Below, piece after piece: positions 56,318 to 64,000 of a stretch of DNA of 64,000 nt. Under the pieces are notes generated by a model. It was not told the DNA's origin and did not search any database. It saw nothing but the letters and a program-made list of their open reading frames with translations. The position numbers were made by a program, and so were the translations under genes. Position 1 is the first letter of the stretch; every line of letters starts with the position of its first letter. The stretch spans positions 59,820,949 to 59,884,948 of the forward strand of contig NC_030383.2 in NCBI RefSeq assembly GCF_001625215.2. Direction: 5' to 3'. The stretch is from Daucus carota subsp. sativus. Lineage: Eukaryota; Streptophyta; Magnoliopsida; Apiales; Apiaceae.

Positions 56318-57323
56318 TATTTTGAAGAGGGTGTAATAAGTGGACAAAACGCGTAGTTTCAACTTGAGCTACAATGTGGAGTTTCGAGCTATGTCTAGGA
56401 AACAGAGATGTGGACAGGGTAAGAACCTTGTAAGCATTCTTTAATCCTCCCTGTGTTTTAACTTAGTTTAATGAATAAAGTACCAGAAAAAACAGACATC
56501 TTTCACCGTCTTGAAAGATATAAAAACATGCAAGCTCCGATGCGAGCATTAATTGCATGTGGTGATTTGGAAGATTCGGTTATTGGGATACGTATGTAGT
56601 CTGAATTGGAAATGGTGGAGATTCGAAATTATCTTTCGACAATAGCAATCTCTCTGACGGGGTGAATTGAAGAGATTCTTAGATGGGGTCCAGGTGATTG
56701 TCATTTGAATCTTGATGTGGTGAGCTCTATCCAAACAGCAGATTATGATAAGTATGAGATAGTAGGAAGATACATTCAAAATTCTCTCTGCTAACATCGA
56801 GATAGTTGGTAATCTAACATGTAACAAGCATTCTTTCTGCTAACTCCGGCTAATCTAACATCGTGCACGGTTATAAGCACTACTCTATTGTAATCTAGGT
56901 TACTCGGACTCAAATTCCGAGTGTCCGACATGACACATATCCAATCCAAGTGTCGGATTCGTTAATCTCGAAAATTCAAGACACGAGAACATCGTCCAAA
57001 TTTCAAACACGGGTACGGGGACACGGCAAATTTTGAATAAGTAATATATTTTTTATATGTTGAAAATAAATAAAATAAATATTTTTATTCATTGTTATTA
57101 TATTCGATGTTGGTTTGAGAAAATATTATAAATATAATTGGTTTTTTTAATAATTAAAATAAACAATTTATTTGGAAATAATTGTAACATGATAATTGGA
57201 GTAACGCATTTTAGTAGTACAGAAATTCAAAAGATAAGCGTCAGTTGACACCAGCTGGTTTCCACTTATAATGATGAAAATGAATGTGGACTAAATCAAG
57301 TCCAGATATATTATGTAGTTTGT
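56318..57323. other. Intergenic DNA
   Basis: No gene was supported. A segment at 56900-57030 has CGAGTGTCCGACATGACAC-like text of repeat character but no definable ends. Confidence 0.4.
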
Positions 57324-57331
57324 TTATATAT
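57324..57331 (+). promoter_or_regulatory. TATA-like box before the truncated gene
   Basis: TATATATA lies about 55 bp upstream of the ATG at 57383, an ordinary core promoter position. Confidence 0.4.
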
Positions 57332-57382
57332 ACTCAGATACATATACATCGTCTTTCATTCGATTTTTCTTTTCATCTCCTC

Positions 57383-57625
57383 ATGTCTTTTTCTCCTCCT
57401 CGTTTTTCTTCTTCTTCATCTTTAATTTCATCTCCTCTCTCCTCAAAACGTGACTTATCTCTGACGGGTTTTGATTTAAATTGCTCCGACGACTTTCGAT
57501 TTTCCGGTGACAGAGAAGAAGTGTCAGATTTTCAATGGACGAATCCGTCCCATATCTCGTGTCGACACAGATACGGTCGTCGGCTACTACGAGTCAGAGT
57601 AACACAGATTGTAATAGTTGCTTAA
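57383..57625 (+). pseudogene. Possible 5' fragment of a host gene, truncated by repeat DNA
   Basis: From MSFSPPRFSSSSSLISSPLS the frame encodes 80 residues, including GFDLNCSDDFRFSGDREEVS. Codon use is gene-like (C-rich Ser and Pro codons), with a TATA box and a CT-rich leader TTTTCATCTCCTC upstream. Coding character fades at about 57600 and a repeat shared with 60199-60249 begins at 57616. I do not recognise the family. It may be the start of a gene cut by an insertion or rearrangement, or a small Ser-rich orphan gene. Confidence 0.4.
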
Positions 57626-57666
57626 GAGTATTAGAAACTTCTAAATAGGATTTTAAGTCCAAAAAA
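57616..57666 (+). repeat. Direct repeat, left copy (about 51 bp)
   Basis: Shares CTTCTAAATAGGATTTTAAG then TCCAAAAAA and the upstream AGTTGC(T/C)TAAG with 60199-60249. The two copies bracket 2.5 kb of hairpin and MITE DNA. Confidence 0.75.
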
Positions 57667-57673
57667 CTGAAGA

Positions 57674-58166
57674 TCTAAAAGAAGGCTCATGATCTGGTCC
57701 CTCCTTTACATAGGAATATTTGGGCAAAACCCATTTCTTTTTCTGGCACAATTCTTGAAGCTTTATTTTGTACATTTTTTACTAGGTTGAATATGTTTAT
57801 CCCATGAGATTATTCACAAGAGATAAACTTTGGAACTGGGATTTATACGAGAAAAATGCTTTTATTACAGAAGATTTGGTTTAGTGTTGAAATATGAGAG
57901 TATTTAATAAAATCTGGTTTCAAACTATTTTACGTAAATACTCTCATATTTTCAACAGTAAACCAAATCTTTTGTAATAAAAGCATTTTTTTTGTATAAA
58001 TTTCGGTCCCAAACTTTATTTCTTGTAAAAAAATCCCTTAAGATAAACATATTCAACCTACTAAAAAATGTACAAAACGCAACTTCAAGAACTGTGCTAG
58101 AAAAAGAAATGGGCTTTGCCCTGATATTTCTATGTAGAGGAGGACCAGACCATGACCCTTCTTTCA
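57674..58166. repeat. Near-perfect 0.5-kb hairpin (foldback)
   Basis: The arms are about 235 bp and the loop about 26 bp, centred near 57920. Paired landmarks are GAAGGCTCATGATCTGGTCC with its partner near 58140-58160, CCCATTTCTTTTTCTGGCAC with GTGCTAGAAAAAGAAATGGG, GAATATGTTTATC with GATAAACATATTC, and TGAAATATGAGAGTATTTA with its complement. Identity is roughly 88 percent by eye. No clear target duplication flanks it. Transcription through it would yield a long duplex RNA suited to small RNA processing; that is inference. Confidence 0.82.
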
Positions 58167-58325
58167 GAGCTTCAGTTATTGTTAAAGGTGTCTGTTATAC
58201 CCAAATTTATTATGGGCCGATGCATAGGCGGGGATGGATGGTTAATGGGCTGCTACTTGATCTATAATCGGTGACAAGTAAAGAGGAAGCGCCCATTGTA
58301 GAAGAAATGATACATCAGGTGTTTA

Positions 58326-58707
58326 AGAGCATCTCCAACAGCCTCCTTTTTGGCTCCTAAATATAATATAAAAAATGTGGCTCTTAGCAATTTAGAACAA
58401 AGTTAAGAGTGTAAACTCCAACAATACTCTCTACATCTCTTCTTTATTTCATATTTTATTCATATATTGGGCTCCACTATAACAAAAGAGATGGAAAGAT
58501 GAAGGTGAATTGCAGGGAAAGATTTTTTTATTGTGAAAAAATAAGTTAGGAGCAATGTAGTGGCTCTTAACTTTGAGGAGAGAGGAGAGAGAAACAAGAG
58601 GCTCTTAGTGATTTAAGAGCCACTTAAGAGTCTCTTGGAGCAACATTTTTCCTCTCTCTCCTCAAATCTCAAGTTAGGAGCCTAAATGAAGAGGTTCTTG
58701 GAGATGC
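58326..58707. mobile_element. Tourist-like (PIF/Harbinger) MITE
   Basis: AGAGCATCTCCAACAG at the left and CTTGGAGATGC at the right, with TTA on both sides (58323-58325 and 58708-58710). The interior has several inverted GGCTCTTA/TAAGAGCC blocks. It is 382 bp and non-coding. The ends are slightly offset, so the boundary could shift by 2-3 bases. Confidence 0.62.
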
Positions 58708-58830
58708 TTAAAATGGTTAAAATGCTTCTTCAACATGTTTGAAAGGTGAAAGAGGACACCTTATACTTGAGGGGACGCCTTTTGGGTGTAAGTGCACTCG
58801 ATCGTTAGTAGTTGAAAACACTGCTTTGTA

Positions 58831-59006
58831 TAATTAAACCTCGATTAAGTAATATCCAATAAAATAATAACTTCGGTTAAGTAATAAATTTTGTCGGTCC
58901 CAACTTGGGCCAATGTTGTAAAGTAATATTTTCGCTAAAAGTATAAGATAATAAAAATTTAGAAATTCATTAAAGGCCCGAGTAATATATAAAGTAATAA
59001 TTCATG

Positions 59007-59055
<49 letters not shown>

Positions 59056-59559
59056 ATGAATTAAAAATTTCAGTTTTTTTTTAAAAATATGAATCTATAG
59101 TAGCTTGTTTATGTAAAGCATAAATAACTCCCGGTATATTTGCTCATGTTGTAACAAGTAAATTTTTAATGTGTTGATTGCTTGAAGTGCTTACTCCTGG
59201 TATGTTTTGCTCATGTTGTAACAAGTAATTTCTTAAAGTGTTGATTGATTACAGTGCTTCTTTTGATGACACGATCGGAATGATGTACCGTATGTACACT
59301 GCACATGTTATAATACATATATACTCTATCTAGTGCATGCATGAATTCAGTTTTCACATATGATTAATTATTGCATGTGACTGATTCTTTTTTTTAAAAT
59401 AATGAATTATAATTTGTAAACATTAGAAATTCGGTAAAATAAAAAAATATTACTTTATCGATAAAGTAATAAAATATTATTATATCGATAAAATAATAAA
59501 TTCGGTAAAGTAATATTTTTTCCCGGTCAGAGGGGTATTACTTTAAAGAAGTTTAACTG
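58831..59559. mobile_element. Mariner-like MITE with internal (AT)n and duplicated core
   Basis: TAATTAAACCTCGATTAAGT at the left pairs with the complement of ACTTTAAAGAAGTTTAACTG at the right, and TA flanks both ends. Inside are an (AT)n run near 59016-59050 and a direct repeat of about 75 bp (59117-59190 and 59191-59262) sharing GCTCATGTTGTAACAAGTAA. Subterminal GGTAAAGTAAT and TAAAGTAATA motifs recur in both arms. It is 729 bp and non-coding. Confidence 0.7.
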
Positions 59560-59561
59560 TA

Positions 59562-60198
59562 TTCTAATGAGCCATCCTCATTGGAGAGTAGTGAATGAAG
59601 ACCAGAGAAGCCTTACTTTCTAGTCTGGCGAGTAGTCCTCATAGGGGACCTTGTGAAAACTTCCTGAAGACATACCCTGGAAGGCTCTATCCCTGTAGTC
59701 TGGTGAGTAGTGATCTTCATTGTAGAGTAGAGATGCGCCTTAGCATTTGGGGTAAGTTATGGAGCGATGGTTGGTTGAGTTAAAGAGAACCTGAATTTGG
59801 GTATGATTCGAAAAGTCCGGGGCCAGTAAACTTGCTTCAAAGCCCACAATTAGGCTTCATCGTATTGGGCTCCTTTCAGGAAGGCGGCAAAAGGGGAAAC
59901 CGACTTTTTGAGTAGGTTTCTTAGGAGATGAAAATTACGTATGAATTGATTCCCTCCAAAAAGGGGTATGTTGGCACATTGTAGGCATTGGTAATTGTGA
60001 GGAGCAAGAGACTTGTGGAGAAAATCCTAGTTTTCTTTGCAATAAGAACCCTAGCCTATAATTTAAGCCATATCTATGTACATCACCTCCCCGAGCAGCC
60101 GTAGCCACAGAATTTGATTCCGATAACGACCTCAATCTTGTTAACTCCCAAATTTATCCATTAATAGTGCAAGGTTTTAGGCAGTACTGTATTGAGAC
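59562..60198. other. Unassigned repeat-like sequence
   Basis: Contains three CTAGTCTGG(C/T)GAGTAGT-type motifs (59581-59720) and a tract TGTTGGCACATTGTAGGC at 59969. This has the look of old repeat DNA, but no ends or coding domain could be fixed. Confidence 0.35.
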
Positions 60199-60249
60199 AG
60201 TTGCCTAAGTGCATTAGAGACTTCTAAATAGGATTTTAAGTCCAAAAAA
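60199..60249 (+). repeat. Direct repeat, right copy (about 51 bp)
   Basis: Partner of 57616-57666, with four or so differences. It is followed 120 bp later by the plastid-derived insertion. Confidence 0.75.
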
Positions 60250-60374
60250 TAAGAAGTATGAGAAAAAAATGATTTTCAGATATCTTCTTTGACTCATGAA
60301 AATATTAGGAGTCTTTTCTCTATCCTTATTTTTAAGAGGCATTATATGACTCTTAACTTATCTTTTATAATAAA

Positions 60375-60828
60375 AATATTATTATGTCTTCCAAATCGTA
60401 TACATTAACAATCCATCCTTCCGCTCCAAAAGGTGATTTTAATAAATAACGAAATATAATACTTATGTTAATGGTCAAGTTGATAATTTTACATACATCT
60501 CCCCCGCCCAGAACCCAGGTATCAGACACTGCCAAAATAAAGAGCTTTGAATACTAAAAGAAAAGCTCTTATACCTAACAAGATCAAGTGAATACTCAAA
60601 ATCGTGGTTATTTTATTTCTATCTTTCCATACATAACCGAAGAATGGAAAAGATTCTTCAAACGTCTCGGGTCCTAGAAGTGCATGATAGATATCATCAA
60701 AGTCCAATACCATAGAGAAAATTAAATGAAATACTCCACATACAAAATATGAAAAAGTGTCTATAACGTCCCAACAGGATCTACCCCAACCTAGAGTAGC
60801 TAGGTGAAGAAACAGTATACTGATAAAA
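60375..60828 (-). pseudogene. psbC: Nuclear copy of plastid psbC (CP43) fragment
   Basis: The minus strand encodes [24 protein letters not shown] and [20 protein letters not shown], then [19 protein letters not shown] and [11 protein letters not shown]. This is the CP43 region that in plastids reads [20 protein letters not shown] and [20 protein letters not shown]. Similarity continues out of frame through GGGGGAGATGTA and CTTTTGGAGCGG to about the DDLED segment. Only a middle part of the gene, about 450 bp, is present. Many differences are C-to-T or G-to-A, as expected for a methylated nuclear insertion. It cannot encode a photosystem protein. Confidence 0.93.
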
Positions 60829-61572
60829 AAAAAAACCCCTCTCATTTCAATTTGAATTTTGTCATAGTGGAGTTCAAATAGAAATAAAATATAATATTAG
60901 GAGAGAATATAAAAAAATATTGTTGGAATTCACAGTTCTAATAATGTACTAACTTGCTAAGAGTTTAATATTTTATATCATATCTAAGAGCTAACTATGA
61001 GAGTGTTAACGAAGTAGGCTGAGCTGCACAAGAAATAGACATGTGAAATGATAGAGCATGCTGTAAATGCACCCTTTGAAGTTGAAAACTACTTACAAAA
61101 ACTTAAAAGTTCGGATAATTTTCCAGATATAAATTAAGTTCGTATAAATATTCAGATGTAAACAACAAGTAAAGAATAATGCACGGAATCTATTCTTTTT
61201 TATAAAAAAAAAAAAAAATATAGAGTTTACTGGCATCCATACATGTTCCTTAAAATGGACAGAAGGTATGTACAATTTAATGGATCAGCAGAAGTGCATA
61301 CTACTGTGAATTTGTGGGTAGAGCTGCCGATTACTAACCCAACAGAACAGCAAATTATCTGAACCAAAGCCTCAGGGTACCATCCTAGCAGTACTTGAAT
61401 ACCAAATATAACCCGTTGATTTAATCACGACATTGTTTGCGGTATGGTGTGTTGGATTTGTGGTAGCACCATCACATATCATAAACCGAATGTTGCTTTC
61501 CGACGTTTTTTAAGTATTGCATCTATTTCTAAAAAAATAAGAAAAGGGTGTTTATTTGATATGGACAACTCT
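60829..61572. other. Intergenic DNA, nothing recognised
   Basis: A minus-strand segment near 61380-61510 reads like DGATTNPTHHTANNVVIKST for some 30 codons, but no family, start or splice sites could be supported. Confidence 0.35.
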
Positions 61573-61733
61573 GTCCCGGTTAGAAGGGTCGAAAACATAT
61601 TGGTATTGGCAACATAAAGATAAGTCGAACCCGTCAGACATGGGTTGATCAATTGAGTTTAGACATGGGATTAGGTGACATGACATTAGATAAGAATAAT
61701 TGGAGACAGCTTATTGGAGTTGTTGAGGCTTAG
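61573..61733 (+). pseudogene. C-terminal remnant of a LINE ORF2 (non-LTR retrotransposon)
   Basis: PVRRVENILV is followed, after a frame change, by KISRTRQTWVDQLSLDMGLG and then DMTLDKNNWRQLIGVVEA with a stop at 61731-61733. The pattern R..GRPR.TW..Q...DM......T.DR..WR..I is the usual extreme C-terminus of plant LINE reverse transcriptase proteins. LINE copies are often 5'-truncated, leaving just this tail. The sequence after the stop would be the LINE 3' UTR; no poly-A tail was seen within 200 bp. Confidence 0.62.
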
Positions 61734-62418
61734 TCTCGTGGTTTGTTCACTTCAAAGAAACTCATGACTCAAGTCTCGTGTTTACAACGGGTCAGTTTAC
61801 TCTGTAGAACTCATGGACTTTATTGGCTCCTGTTTTGAGGATTATGACACTCTAATTTGAAGAAAAGGCTCAAACTATTTAATGACAGAGGATTTAACCA
61901 GAGCTCCATGTAAAGATGATCATGTGCTAGAGTACTATTTTACATACATGTCACGCAATATTTTGTCAAGTCGGGGTCTTCGCGGAAACAACCTCTCAGG
62001 AAAAAAAAAAGAATAGGAGCATATTGGTCTGCATACATTTTATCCTCCACAAACTTTGCTCTAAATGGTATATACTGGTGGTTTTGTTTGGTTTATTGTT
62101 TAAGCAACTTAAACAGAATACAAGTATAGAAGTTTGATACCGTGGAAAGATGGCGAGCATAAGAAAAGGAGTGAATGTGACTATCTGTTCATCTGTAATC
62201 TGTTGCATACACGCATCTGGAAAGAATGGACCGGCACATATGCAAGCAACCTTATTATTATTTTGACAAATGATATATTTTAAATGTACAATTTACTTGT
62301 CATTACTATCAGCAAAATATCTTCAACAGCACCAAATGTTTCCATAAGTATCAAAGAACATAGTTAGCAAATCACATTTGTCATCAATATGCCCAGAGCA
62401 TACAGGAATGTATAGACC
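61734..62418. other. Probable LINE 3' tail and 3' UTR of the right-edge gene
   Basis: No separate gene is visible. The right end of this stretch should contain the 3' UTR of the minus-strand gene that follows. Confidence 0.35.
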
Positions 62419-64000
62419 TCAACATTCTAGTGACTTGAGCTGGCTGCAGTGTTCTTGTAATTTTCGTTTGTTACGCTTCCTAATCCCACTTCTAAATAGA
62501 GAGCTAGCAGATAATGTTCTTTCCTTACAAATCGAAGGAATATTTCTTTTATGCTCAATTGTTTTCTTTTTCAAGTATGCCGCTGCCTGTGCCTGAACTG
62601 ATCTCTCATTCCAAAAAAGGAAAAATAACATGAACAACATTACAATGAGAAGTGCTATTCAAGGAGATTGACCACAAAATAATTACTAAAATGAAACAGC
62701 TTCTGGTCTCACAGACATAATTCTAAATTTAGCATAATTCATATAATCTATAAGATAAAAAGCCTGTGAACAATAAGCTACTCAGGTCTCAGGTATTTTC
62801 CTTGGTGAACCTTATTCTAGTCCCCTTCTTTTATATGTGTTTACTGAGATGGATTGCATTCCGTGTAGCTCTAGTCTGATACAGACTAGATAGATCAACA
62901 AATGTCAAATAATCACTTACAGTAATTTTCATTAATAAACCTATTAATTGAGCTACTGGAATGCGTTTGCCTAGGTTTGCAACTCCATTTTAAATGTTTG
63001 GTGTAAGAAAATCGTTTTGCCTTCCTCTGAAAGACTATGAACTTCAACAAGTTATCCTCATGGTAGATCTACAAGTATTCTGTTAGGAACCAGTGCCATT
63101 CCAAATAGCATAACAGATTTCAATTCTTTGTCATACATGTATGAATAATACACATTAATTGCAGATAAAAAACAGTTTTAACCCTTTTCAGATTCAACTG
63201 TTTATATTTATCAAATTATATATTACATCCCACGTTATGTATACCCTGATCAGTAAATCTCAAATTTGGATAATATCATATATATATAAGGTAGTTAACT
63301 TCTGTAAAGTTGGATACTTGGATTTGATTGGTAGAAAGAATATAGATAATTTTCTGTCTTGTTATGTAAAAATGTTTTTTCTCTCCGCTTTCCATTACTA
63401 AAAGCAAACACCTTTGCTCATTATAAAATCTTACAATCTAACACCTTGGCTCAACATTACGTTATACCTACCGTCACGTTTCCAAACAACCTAACTTTGT
63501 AACTCTAAATTAACGTGTCTGCCGACTAGTACTTGGCTGCTAACAGCTGGAAGAATAAGAATATTTAACCAGATAAGACCGTAAGTGTCTTAATGTGATC
63601 TCAACATGCTACAAAATTGATATATTCATGCCAGTATGCCATAAAGATGACATTATTTTTATGCTACAATACTAGTTAGTACCAGACTCAAAAGGCTACC
63701 GCTCAGCCTGAAATTGCAGAACTCTAAAAATTCAGAACTTTAAGTAATATGCATTAATGTGTTCCTGAGACCTCTAACTATGTTTAGAGCAATTGTGCAG
63801 CCTGAACGTTATTAAAATCCCAGCTTACTTCCCAAATTGTCCAATAGTGGGTCAATAACATCATCTTAGAAGGTTGACAAACATATAATTATCACGACAT
63901 AAGTAAAGCATAAGAAGACTAACCTGATTGTGAGGCAGCTGAGACAACAGCGACATTATTGAGTGTTTTAATTTTCTCAATAACTTGCTCCTTTTCATCG
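62419..64000 (-). CDS. Last two exons of an unrecognised gene running off the right edge
   Basis: The penultimate exon is at least 64000-63924 (DEKEQVIEKIKTLNNVAVVS then AASQS) with a GT donor at 63923. The last exon is 62597-62419, preceded by CAG. A phase-1 junction restores a continuous frame: SAASQS then VQAQAAAYLKKKTIEHKRNI. The C-terminus is highly basic (SGIRKRNKRKLQEHCSQLKS) and ends LEC. The visible part looks helical and could be coiled coil with a nuclear-type basic tail. I do not recognise the family. The intron is about 1.3 kb, and the 5' part lies outside the window. Confidence 0.55.

Noticed and set aside
60522-60845. Long minus-strand frame encoding CP43-like protein as a working gene
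   Set aside because: Only an internal part of psbC is present, with altered conserved residues and a frame break, so it is a nuclear plastid insertion.

Overview
This window looks like nuclear DNA of a core eudicot plant. It is AT-rich, its genes have plant intron structure with GT-AG junctions that can be placed by eye, and it holds plant-specific families: PADRE/DUF4228, LOB-domain, CHX exchanger, laccase with a miR397 site, and intron-bearing elongator tRNA-Met. Stowaway MITEs with CTCCCTCC ends and a nuclear copy of plastid psbC fit the same picture. I cannot name the species. An asterid is possible, but that is only an impression.

Layout of host genes. 5.6-6.1 kb (-): a small PADRE protein. 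20.2-21.6 kb (+): GDSL esterase/lipase, three exons. 21.85 kb (-): tRNA-Met(CAT) with an intron. 22.7-23.3 kb (+): an intronless PRA1 protein. 25.1-34.2 kb (-): a sorting nexin 2-like gene, five exons, 9 kb, with introns full of transposons. 38.9-41.0 kb (+): a six-exon laccase, tail to tail with a CHX cation/H+ exchanger at 41.5-44.2 kb (-). 45.2 kb (+): tRNA-Arg(ACG). 47.9-48.8 kb (-): an LBD transcription factor whose only intron is a CT/GA tract. 62.4 kb to the right edge (-): the last exons of an unrecognised gene. These genes are ordinary neighbours and do not form a pathway.

The rest is mostly mobile DNA. Six short non-autonomous hAT elements each have a perfect 8-bp target duplication (1.1, 11.1, 30.0, 50.1, 54.0 and 55.3 kb). 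Four share a TAGGG-type terminus and carry family-specific arrays of short GC-rich motifs just inside the ends. A 4.4-kb Mutator-like element with about 120-bp terminal inverted repeats and a 9-bp duplication (9.6-14.05 kb) carries a GRF zinc-finger/membrane protein and a broken PB1-like protein, but no visible transposase core. One of the hATs has landed inside it. A 983-bp Pack-MULE (23.6-24.6 kb) carries the captured 5' end of a host short-chain dehydrogenase gene. There are also Stowaway, CACTA, Tourist-like and mariner-like MITEs, a small non-coding LTR element (TRIM), a LINE tail, CACTA transposase debris, a 0.5-kb near-perfect hairpin at 57.7-58.2 kb, and a roughly 0.45-kb plastid psbC insertion at 60.4-60.8 kb.

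I did not see a prokaryote-like system, CRISPR array or obvious new enzyme system. The most unusual material is the hAT family pattern, the gene-carrying MULE, the SDR-capturing Pack-MULE and the large hairpins, one of which is intronic. All coordinates and junctions were read by eye without alignment software.
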